Translations under genes and position numbers: made by a program
From: Aspidapion aeneum
Lineage: Eukaryota > Arthropoda > Insecta > Coleoptera > Brentidae
NCBI GenBank assembly: GCA_963576565.1
Contig: OY755038.1
Location: 11,237,756 to 11,301,755, forward strand
Direction of reading: 5' to 3'
DNA: 64,000 bases
In this document: piece by piece, positions 10,961 to 20,700 of the stretch
How positions within the stretch are numbered: position 1 is the first letter of the stretch
Layout of the letters: each line of letters starts with the position of its first letter
Notes under the pieces: generated by a model
Database searches by the model: none
What the model was told of the DNA's origin: nothing
Seen by the model: only the letters and a program-made list of their open reading frames with translations

Positions 10961-11685
10961 AACATTTTGTTATTTTTGTTATAACTTTTCATGAAAGGAA
11001 AAAGAAAGATTTTATGTATTATTAAACTAATATTTTGGTAAAAAATTTAAAATAGTTAAATTGGCCTCTCTGTGAAAAGCTTTTCCTTATAACTTTCTTG
11101 CGCCTTCACCAATAGGTATAATAGGGTAAAACTTGGTAAATTAAATTGTCTTCAACCCAAGTTTTTTTTCATAAATTGTATTGTATTGTATCTATATCTA
11201 TAAGTACTTATATTATTTTCTCCAATTGAAAAGTTATATTTTATATTGCTATTGCTATTAGTACTCTCATTGGCCAACGGGGGGACTTTTGAACAAATCA
11301 AGATTATATTAATGTTTTAATATTATTTAATGACTCTTTTAAGTTAGTAAGTTTAATCACAGAATAACTAGGCTTGCACCCTTTATATTTTTGTTAGTAA
11401 TCATTAATGTGTTTCATATATATCTTTTTATAATATACTTACTATGCTAAGATAAAATACTTTTTATTCAATCCTATTTTTAATGACAATCAGCTTACTG
11501 GTGGAAAAATTTCGGAACTGAAAGCGGTTTTTTCAACTACGCATGTGCTACTCTCTTTTTTACTTTATTCTCTTTATTGTTCTTTTCGGCTCAAGAGAAA
11601 CGAATTTCCAAAACAAGCGAGTGACACATGCGCAGTTGATCGGTTTGAGTTCGTCCGCATTAGCTCACGCATAAATGCTGGTTGT

Positions 11686-11810
11686 CCATAGAGCGTATAA
11701 GCGGCGCGGATTTATCCTTTCCCAGGCTCTGGTTGGCTGATTTAAAAAGTTCAACCAATCAAAGCCCGAGAAAAAAAATCCGCGCGGATAATATGCTCTC
11801 TGGACAGCCG
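11686..11810. repeat. ~125-bp foldback
   Basis: GTCCATAGAGCGTATAAGC on the left is matched inverted on the right (GATAATATGCTCTCTGGAC); the CGCGCGGAT and TGATTGGTTG parts also pair. A short MITE inside the composite element. Confidence 0.7.
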
Positions 11811-11940
11811 GTTTAAAAGAGTCATAGAAATAACGCTCATCCCCTGCACTAAAAGTGCTCCAAAAAATTACGCTCAACTCCCGCACTAAGTGTAGTTCGA
11901 CCGGCCAGCTCTTAGAGGGCGCTGACCAAAACTAAAAACT

Positions 11941-12004
11941 AGGGTCACTGCATCACGAAGACGTAGTGTCTTCCATCGCCAGGCTTCCAGGATGCAGTGA
12001 CCCT
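11941..12004. repeat. 64-bp hairpin with 14-bp perfect inverted ends
   Basis: AGGGTCACTGCATC at the left and GATGCAGTGACCCT at the right are exact inverse copies around a 36-bp centre. Confidence 0.8.
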
Positions 12005-12039
12005 ACTAAAAACAGTTATAAAAAATTTACAAGGCAGTT

Positions 12040-12502
12040 TCCGTACTACCGACCTGCGGTCTGTTTACTGTAATTGCCAATCAGAGGGTGTGTGGTTCAA
12101 ATTCCATGCCTGCCACTACAAACTCGAACCTACTCTCCGTTTGTGAATACAGATTTACCGGAAGTAAGGGTAAAGCCTGTCTTGGGCGAAGTTTGGGCAT
12201 CAACGAAGTAGGCAAAGTTGATGATGAATTCAAGACCGTGGTTCGGAAGTCACGTTAAGCCGGTGGTCCCGTGTTAAGAGCGTAGATGGCGCTAGCACGA
12301 TAAAGACCCCTGTGTTTCACAAAGAGCATCAGGCAAAATTAAATCCTCCATGAGAAAAAGAAAATTGCCTACCTTGGGGGTCTATATGTGTATGAATGTG
12401 AGTGTGTTGTGACTGTCCAAATCAGAAATCAGATCATTAAGTTGCAGACTGTGGCTAGATGGCCTTAGATGCATAGGCCAACCAAATATGAATGAATGAA
12501 TG
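12040..12502 (+). mobile_element. tRNA-derived SINE
   Basis: A pol III B-box (GGTTCAAATTCC) lies near 12094, followed by a conserved body (CCTGTCTTGGGCGA, GCGCTAGCACGA, CAGGCAAAATTAAATCCTCC) and a tail of ATGAATGAATGAATG. The same body recurs at 63425-63690. Confidence 0.75.
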
Positions 12503-12989
12503 CGTTAATTTTTGCAATGAGTGGAATTTATCGTGTGTGTCTCAATTATGAGGGAAAATCGTACAAAGAGCTATATATTGTCTTGTTAAAATTTTTTCCG
12601 TTTCATCAACCCTTGGCTTCCTCTAATTTTTTCAATGTAGACTTTGATACACGAAATATTATTTAAAAAAACAGTATTATTGTACTCCTCTAACCACTAT
12701 TTATTATATTTAAGTTTTTTTTTCCAAATTATGCCCATTTCAAATCAAATACGCCAGTATTTGAGAGTCGGTCGAGAAGAACTCAAATTCAAGAATAGAA
12801 AGCGCAGTAAAACCAACTAAACTTATTTAAAAAATCGTAAAAAGCAAAAACAAACAATAACTGGTTATAAAAAAAGCTATTCAAGCGGTGTTTCTGTGGT
12901 AATAGGCTCAGGGCCTAAACAGCTGATTTTAAATGTCAACCAATATAATGAACCGGAGGTAATTACTAGTTATTCATTTGAAAATGGTT

Positions 12990-14004
12990 TATATATTGAT
13001 TTAGATCTTTGATCTGTTGAACAGTGACCATGTCATAGCCAGGACTGCTTTCCGTGTTTAAAGTACCAATATGCTGAATGAATTATTCATTGCATACAGG
13101 GGTTAAAAAAATTGATTTATTCAAATGATCTATTTGTTTAACTTCTGAAATCTTGTTAGCCATTTCCAGACCAATATTTGAAAAATATGTATTACAGTAA
13201 TTTGCCATTTCAAGATCATTTTCAATTTGTTTATTGGCATCATTGACTATGTTAATATTATTCTTGACTTTTTTCTTACAATTTATTTCAGCAATTATAT
13301 TGTATGATTTTTTAATGTCGTTCTTATTTTTTTCAATTTTTCTTTATAATAGTCATTTTTTACTCTTTTTAAAACTTTTTTAAGACCATTTCTATAATTT
13401 TTATATTTTAACTCTTTTTCGGCTGTGAAGTTTTTTTGAAGATCTTTTTTCAATTTGTCTTGTTTTTTAATAGCTCTTATTAAACCTAGGGAGATCCAGG
13501 GTTTAATTTTTTTATATTTTTTGCTAAATGTTTTTGTTGTTTTAGAGAATGTAATAAATTTTTGTAAAGCTGATTCTGGCTCACTGCTATTTAAAACTTC
13601 TGTCCACTGTTCGCTTTTAAAGAACTCACCCAGCCTACCAAAGTCAATTTTGGTAGTTGCCCTAACTTTGTTCATACACTCTTTAACATTGTTATTGTTG
13701 TTTATTATATTCAATGAGATTGGGTAATGATCGGTTATGTCAGTTTTTATAATAAATACCATACTATTTAATTTAAGATTTTGTTTCACAAAGAAATGAT
13801 CCAGACAGCTTTTTGTTTTTTCTCGAGTGATGGAGTTAATGTAAGATTTAAAGCCGTTAGCTGTTAATGTTAAATAATAACTAAGGAATTCTGATTGGCT
13901 AGTAGATTAAAATTAAGATCTCCATGTTTTTTAAATACATGTTAAGATCGCTTATAAAATTGTTTTTGTTTGTTGCTGGTGATCTGTATGCTGCCGTAAT
14001 ACTA
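12990..14004 (-). pseudogene. Endonuclease C-part, linker and RT lead-in of the retroelement
   Basis: Antisense frames give ITAAYRSPATNKNNFISDL (endonuclease), SCLDHFFVKQN, DITDHYPISLNI, the linker KPWISLGLIRAIKKQDKLKK, then YFSNIGLEMANKISEV and PGYDMVTVQQIKDLNQYI, in the order expected for CR1/jockey ORF2. Small deletions and frameshifts are present, for example in the endonuclease around 13900. Confidence 0.8.
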
Positions 14005-15700
14005 CCCAAGTAACATTATTACCACTCAAGGTTTTATTAATTTGGTTCCAAGGTTATTTAGAGGGTGCTGTTATGGCTTTTAGGATCAATTTGGCTACAA
14101 AAAGGTAATTTATATTGCCAATTACCTAAAGAGGTGTTATACAACCAAAAAGTGTTCTTCTGTTCCTTTTAGATACTTTTGGTTTTATTGATTTCTGATT
14201 TATAAAGATGGTCTTATAAAACCCTTTTACCTAAAGTTTTTAAAAAGAATTAAATATAAACTTTGGTCTTTTAGTTTTTTTCATTACTTTAGGTCATAAC
14301 ATAAGTGTTTTATAATAGAGCTAAAAGGTTACCTTATATCCTTTTGTTTTTGTAGTTACCAGTAGTTTAATAGTAAATATGATTATATAGGCGGCCATAT
14401 AGAACCTAGTTTCCTTAAGGTTTTTAAGAGTGGTAAATATAAACTTTAGACTTTTGGTTTTTGCCATTACTTTTAGGCATTTTAATCAAAAAAACTTTGT
14501 TTCCTTAAGGGTTCTAACAGAAGTAAATAAATACTTTCATATTTTAGTTTTTACTAGTACTAGTACAGATTGGTACCTACCTATTGCAAGAATGATTATT
14601 TATTATCCTCCTGGGTAGGGCACCCAAGCCTAGATAAGGCCTGTTTAAACGCCCAATATAAGAGGTTTCCCTCCAACCTGCAGGCACAACGGATATCATT
14701 GCACTGGCCCTCCTGATTGTGTGCAAATTGCACGATAAAAAACATTTAAATTTAACACAACACTTTAAAAAACAAATACAAAAAATTTAAGTGAGGTTAT
14801 GTTCACTATGTTTACCTTCTCTTTTTTATTGGTTTCATAAGCGCACTCAAAAATCCTTGTTGCGATAGAGTAACAAATAAAACCAAGTGACCACTATAAA
14901 ATGATAATGGCGTATATAGAATTATTTTAAAAATATTGTAAACAGAAAATATTTATCTAGTCGTTTTAGCAGTGTTTTTAACAATAATTTTACTTTAATT
15001 TTGATTTATGTAAACCAAACAGACTTTTTTAATGGTGAATAGTGTAAATTATTTTTTTTTATTTTAAATATTTGTTATTTAGTTATCAAAAAACTATTAA
15101 AAAGCATTTGTGAGCTGGCGCGCCTGTTTTGAGAGCTTTTCAGATACGATTTTATCAGAAAAATAAGTCTGGCAGGCAATTTGATGATCCACAAAACGAC
15201 AAACTCCTCATATATAGGTATATTTTTATGTGATCTAATAATTTTGGGACTCTGACATTTTTGGCAATTTTATGACCTAAATTATTTTATATAGCCATTG
15301 TGAATCTAAAATATTGCTAAAGCTTTTATAGGAAAAATTTTTTACACTAAAGGTATTATGGTATTCAACAGAATTGCCAGGATACCAAATTACCAAATCT
15401 GGTTTTATAACAGGATAGCGGACGTTTGCTTTTAGAACCTGGCATAATAGCTTTAGGCTCTAAAAGGTTCTATACTGGTGGAACCGCTAGAGGGCGAAGC
15501 TAGCGTTTATTTCTTATGGTTTTATAATGAGTTTAATACATAGGTTGCCACCACCCATTGGGGAGTCCCATTTAGGAGGTCTAAGGGGTATATAAGCGTA
15601 ATGGGAACGTGCTAGCGACGAAACATTGAAACTAATGGTTTTAAGGAAAGGCGCTGGCAACCTTTTAGCTTCTGCTATAAATAAAGAAATGTTACTTGGG
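14005..15700. mobile_element. 1.70-kb TIR element with TA duplication, copy 1
   Basis: Ends CCCAAGTAACATT and AATGTTACTTGGG, flanked by TA on both sides. Removing it with one TA restores the endonuclease frame as INSVKYSITAAYRSP, which fixes the ends exactly. The left part holds four to five degenerate ~100-bp repeats around TTTTTGCCATTACTTTTAGG. No transposase frame. A second copy in opposite orientation lies at 34965-36746. TA target and TIR fit Tc1/mariner-type mobilisation. Confidence 0.9.
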
Positions 15701-15702
15701 TA

Positions 15703-16095
15703 TACTTTACACTATTAATGTCTATAATTATTCTACTAACATTAATTTTTGTTAGTTGTAGAGTATGTATTTCTACTTCAGAATAACAAAACACCATCAT
15801 TTTTATTAATGGCACCCTGATTATAGTATGTTCAGTATCCCCGTATTGAGAATACTTCATATGACTCAAGTTGAAAGCACTCTGTTAAAACTATTACATC
15901 ACAGACACTTAAGTAATAAGTTTCCAAGAAACTTACCAAGCTATCAAAATTTTTTCTCACACTGCTAATGTTTATGTGAAATATATTAAGACATTTTTCT
16001 ACATTTACTTTGTAAAAAATTTCATCTGGATTAATTGCTTCACCCAATGTATCATCTTTCAATACATTATTGAGATCAGCTATATCGTTAGTCAT
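15703..16095 (-). pseudogene. Endonuclease N-terminus of the retroelement
   Basis: Reads NIFHINISSVRKNFDSLVSF and DVIVLTECF, the start of the APE-type endonuclease domain; the catalytic Glu of the ILTE-like motif is visible. A frame change occurs near 15835, after which the frame reaches the TIR element. Confidence 0.8.
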
Positions 16096-16227
16096 AATGA
16101 CTTATAGCCTGACTGTAGTTAGCTTGGAGCTTGCTTCATGATTTGTATCATAAAGTAACATATAAATTATGTATAGATAAATTGCACTAAATGCAATTTT
16201 TTTTATAAATTCCCCTTTAGTTTTTTA

Positions 16228-16580
16228 AGAGGGGTGAACAGCTAACCCAAAATGTGTACACCGATTGTGAAAATCCACAATCTTTTGCTAAGATTGTGAG
16301 GGATTGTGATAAGATTGTGAGGGATTGTGCAGCGGTGTAGCGTGCCTGAAGGGGGGGGGGGGTGGGGCGACAAAAATTCTTGCGAGAGAATGTGAAGGAC
16401 TGTTATAAGATTGTGAGGGGTTGTGGTAAGATTGTGACACATTGTGAGTGATTGGGACAGACTGTGTAAAGATTGTGGTAAGATTGTGAGGGATTGTGGT
16501 AAGATTGTGAGTGATTGGGAGGGATTGTGTAAAGATTATGAGAAATGTGTACACCGATTGTGAGAGCTGTTCACCCCTCG
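16228..16580. mobile_element. 353-bp hAT-like MITE carrying a GATTGTG minisatellite
   Basis: 8-bp target duplication GTTTTTTA at 16220-16227 and 16581-16588. TIRs GAGGGGTGAACAGCT and AGCTGTTCACCCCTC are exact inverse copies. Just inside, TGTGTACACCGATTGTGA occurs in the same orientation at both ends. The interior is AAGATTGTGAGGGATTGTG repeated, interrupted by a poly-G tract. Confidence 0.9.
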
Positions 16581-16792
16581 GTTTTTTATAACCTAAAAAA
16601 TACCTTTTAACGGCGGAAGATCTGTCATGCCTCTAAATAAGCTCGTTATATTGTTATCGCCACAATATATAACATAAACTCTTTGGAGTTTGCCTGGTTT
16701 TTGAATTTATAAATTAAGTTTTACGGTTTTTAATTTAAAAAACAAAAATTCACGATACTCTGCTTACCACAGAACCCGGAACACCAACCACA

Positions 16793-17260
16793 AGCTGCGT
16801 TCGGTATTTGCATCACAAAGGTGACAGATTTTTGGTCACGTGATTACAGATTAGTCTGAGCAAATTGGAATTAACGAACGATCCAGATCAAATTTTTATA
16901 AACCTTAAATATAACCAAAAATATTATGTACATATTGCAACTCACGCCCAGCTATAATTTTGACAAAATTTTCCTGTGATGTCGGAAATTTATATAATTT
17001 GTTGTCTTCAACATCAAATAATTCGATTTCAATCTTTTTACATAAAAAATTATTTTTGAAAACAAAACAAATACACAACATACGTCACAATCTCAGATTA
17101 ATCTGTTTCGTCGATCAAAATGTACGGAGCAACAAGATTTACGTCCGACTAGTCTGAGCAGAATTACCGAACGATTCAGATCTACCTCCCCTAGATCTAG
17201 ATGGAATTAACGAACGATTTCGATCAAAAAGATTAATCCGATGTAATACCGAACGCAGCT
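16793..17260. mobile_element. 468-bp MITE with AGCTGCGTTCGGTATT termini
   Basis: AGCTGCGTTCGGTATT opens the element and its reverse complement closes it; CAGATTAGTCTGAGCA-type words repeat in both orientations inside. ACA flanks both sides, possibly a 3-bp target duplication. The flanks share ACAGAACACC/ACAGAACCCGG, so the site was itself repetitive. Confidence 0.8.
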
Positions 17261-17797
17261 ACAGAACACCAAGGTTTACGGATTCCACGGATTCTAATAG
17301 AGCCTAGTGCCAGAGCAGGGTGGATAGAATTCCACCGTGGTGCCAGAGAACACGAATACAACAATGAACGGTTTCTACGCTGCGGTGGACGAGGATTCCA
17401 ATCTTTAACCTACGAAAAAAAAACCGCGGCGTTGTCAGCTCTTCGTGTTGAACTTCGATTTTTTGCGCAATCGGCGACGCAACCAAAACTTCGATCTGTG
17501 GTTGTTGTTGATGGTGATGCAGCGAAAGGTGAACGTTTTGCGATTTTTTTGAGGTTCTTTTTGATTTTCTCCATGAAAGTTTCAACATTTTTTGTTCAAT
17601 TTTCGCGTACTTTGTAGCGCCTTCGGGGAGCTACAATATTTTAATTTTAGTAGAGCGATTCGGCCCGCAGTGCCGTCGCAATGTAGGTTTATCCCTTGTT
17701 GGCGCTTTTCTTCAGTGGATTTCATCTTGTTGATCTTGGAAAATAGGTTGTGAAAACTGGTTTTGGTGCATCTGTGGTGGAAATTTTGAATAAAATG
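17261..17797 (+). promoter_or_regulatory. ARID4: Probable ARID4 promoter and non-coding first exon
   Basis: The stretch is GC-richer than anything around it (for example CGCGGCGTTGTC, GCGATTCGGCCCGCAG), lacks transposon termini, and ends in ATG followed by a consensus donor (GTAAGT at 17798). An in-frame TAG at 17744 closes the frame upstream, so translation starts at 17795. The start site of transcription is not visible; I place it by composition between about 17400 and 17700. On the opposite strand a 54-codon frame starts at 17574, so divergent transcription is possible. Confidence 0.5.
17795..17797 (+). CDS. ARID4: ARID4 exon 1 coding part (start codon only)
   Basis: ATG followed directly by GTAAGT. 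The next codon (CAA) is in exon 2, giving a protein that begins [13 protein letters not shown], as close as expected to other ARID4 N-termini. A GTG-initiated upstream frame is not used in animals. Confidence 0.8.
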
Positions 17798-20700
17798 GTA
17801 AGTATACAATTATTATTTATGGCTAATTATGTAGACTCAAAGGCTGGACCAGTGGGGGGTATACACAAAAGGCATTCCTTAAGCTCTTGGGTTTTTCTGG
17901 CTGGGTATTACAATGTCTTTTGGTCCTTTATACAAAAATTGGAAAAACCTTACCCCTATCCAGTTTTTTAAAACTTTTTGACAAGGGGATAACAGCTAAC
18001 TCAACATTTGTAATGCCATGTATCTTGGGGTAGTGCCAAGAAATTTGTGCATGTATGACCATAATGCCATGCTAATTTAGATGGGTAATATAAAGTAATG
18101 CCATTAGCTGTTTCCAAACCACTTTTTGATGATCAAAATCCAGTTGTAAGGGTCACCATAGTCTTTTATCATATTTTTCTTCACAAACATAGAGAGATTA
18201 TTTTTGTTTATGCTTATAAAACCATAAGAAAATCAACAACTAGCAGAATAGGTAGGCACCTATATGTGGCATTTTTCAATGTAAGTACAATGTACAGTCT
18301 CTGGAATTTCAGAGGACTAAAGCAACTAAAGAAAATAGTTTAATAAATCATGATACTTTTTTAAGCCATGTGGTATTGCCCAACAACTCACTGTTCCGTT
18401 CTACTCAACAAATGTTGGAACAAAGATCTAAAAACCTTGCACAAAAAATATAAAACTTAACCCTGAATAAAGTAAACTTTTAGTGCTCTTATACCTTTCT
18501 TTTTATTGCTCTTATAAGTTTTATTTATTAATATCAGGACCTTCTATAACCTTAGTTGGATAGGTTATTCAATTCAATATTTCAAGGTTAGTTTAAATTA
18601 TAAAAAAAAAATTTGGATGTTTATGTTTTTATTATGATCTTTAGTATATTCATCTAGAATGTATAAAGCACAAATTTAATTTAACCTTAATAAAAAGTCT
18701 TTTTCATTTATTTACTTAAACAGGAAATCATAATACCTACAAAATGTTTAAAAAACCAACAAAAAAATCTAAATAGGTATTTATCTTTTAAAATGTGATT
18801 TTTTTATCTGAACTTTTTAAAAAATGGTAATACCTACATAACTTACATGTGCAGGTATAAAAATACACTCACATATATTGAATTTGTGTAAAAAAAAAAA
18901 TTTTATTTTAAAATTTATTATTTACCCATAAAAATCAAAGCTGACCTAATTAGCATACATTATATAACATTAATATTCTCAATATAATATAGTTTTTAAG
19001 TTACTTAAAGCTAAATAGGTAAATTTATTACCTGCATTACCATGTATTTGATTTAACCCATTATGGAAAAGAGATATTGACATTAAAATGAAGACCAGTT
19101 TTAGTATTACAATTACACAACCCCTACAAAAATAAATTAGTTGAGAAACCCAGAGAGGTAGCCCCTCAGTCCTTCTACTTTTGGGGTGCTGGGGGGGGGG
19201 GTCAAGGCCTTTAGAAGGGGCCTGAGGCCTCATGATGTTGTATTTTATGCTATTTTTTGTGTTTATTCATGGAAATTATGGGTGTGCCCATAGCTAAAAC
19301 CTAAACGCCAGTATTAACTAAAGGGTCTAACAGCTTCAGTTCTAGAGTTCTATCTCTAAAAGTAGATTTTGGTTAAAGTTTAACTGACTTTTTCCCTTGG
19401 ATGCAATAGTTTTTAATATTTATATAATTTGTTGATAAATACCTTGCAACATAGGTCATCTTTTTTCATTGTAAGAATGACATTATATCCACACAAACCT
19501 TAAAAAAATAGCCGCCATATTTAAACCTCCAAACATCATTAGGGGAGGTCCAATAATAAGGAGTAAGTCAGTGTCTGCTGTCCACTATATTTTACTAGTT
19601 AGCTATGATTAAACCGATTTTCAATTGTTTTGGTAGATGTGGATTCCAGTATATCTTGCATTTTTTACAATATTTATATGTAAAAATTTATTACTGTAAT
19701 GCATTTACAGGGTCATTTTAAGTTATTTGATGTATTATATAGGTTTGAAATTAAAAAAAAAAGACGGAAAACAACTGTCGAAACATCGCCAGAAAATAAA
19801 GAGGGTTAAATCTCTAATGTTGTCCTTATTTTCCGCTAACCCTTCCTCACTGTAAAATCTAAAGACATCAATTTTCTTCAAAAGTTAAATTTAAAATTCA
19901 TATAGAAGTAGTTTTCGCAGTAATTTCTATACAAAGTTTAATTTTAACTTTTATTCCTGCCTCCTTCTCCCAGGGGGGAATGTGAGGTGCTAGGGTGACT
20001 TAGGGGGTAACTGAGTCAATTAAAAAGTTCTTAAAATCCTGTTTCCTCTTTCAAAAAAGTGTCAATATGAGTTTTATTATTAATTTAGGTTTAAAGTTAA
20101 GGAATTAGTTCCTTATGACGACCTCGAATATATGACACAAAAACTAATAGAAGAGTACAATAAGTGGGGACTAGAGGTTAATCTCAATAAGACAGAGTAT
20201 ATGTGTATCGGTGGAATGAAACAGGATCTAATCCTTAATACGAATTCAGTCCTGTGATGAGTATAAATACTTAGGTCTAAAAATTACAGCTGACAGAACA
20301 CTAGACAAAGCTATAAAAGATCGAAACGTACAAGGAAGAAAATGGAATAATTTGGGACTAAAGTATATCAAAACATGACAAAAAAGTTTACATATAACAC
20401 CATTGTAAAAAGTATTATTACATATGGCTCAGAACTATGGCCAATCAAGGATCAGAATCAGAAAAAGCTTTATTGTCAAAGAAAAAAAATCTTGTTGACA
20501 AAGCATCAATCTTATAACTAAAAAATATGTTGTCTAAAATTATAATTAAGTAACACCAATAAAAATAAGTACAAATTGTCAAAATATTAGATAATTTTTA
20601 GCAAAAAAAATAAGTAGGACTTGCAATAATACAAAAACAAGCAAATCAAAACAAATAGGTACAAGCACATTCACACATATTAATTAAATCTAACACAGTA

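Larger units (their letters stand above)
9934..12987. mobile_element. 3.05-kb composite TIR element inside the retroelement
   Basis: Left end GCCGTTTTCAAGCGAAAAAC then TAGTAATTAC; right end is the inverted relative (GTAATTACTAGTTATTC then ATTTGAAAATGG), about 27 bp of imperfect TIR. The host retroelement frame resumes right of it (QQIKDLNQYI) and left of it (IVEPL). The interior holds a SINE, two short hairpins and a TTTTCCGAG minisatellite, so it is itself layered. No transposase frame was found. Target duplication could not be fixed. Confidence 0.65.
8625..16095 (-). mobile_element. Decayed CR1/jockey-like retroelement split by nested insertions
   Basis: Read on the - strand, one ORF2 runs right to left: endonuclease N-terminus (from 16095), the rest of endonuclease and linker (14004 to about 12990), RT start (about 9771-9590) and RT C-terminus (9296-8640). 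Each gap is filled by a distinct element with its own inverted termini. At two junctions removing the insert restores an open retroelement frame across the site. The RT catalytic core is missing between the start block and the C-terminal block, and in-frame stops are present. Confidence 0.85.

Noticed and set aside
16350..16365. Poly-G tract as a G-quadruplex regulatory site
   Set aside because: Single run inside a MITE minisatellite; no four-run pattern.
17750..17794. Upstream GTG start adding 15 residues to ARID4
   Set aside because: GTG is not a normal animal start, and the ATG at 17795 gives the expected family N-terminus.
19740..19830. GTCGAAACATCGCC as another hammerhead
   Set aside because: GAAA box is present but no CUGANGA box with matching stems was found nearby.
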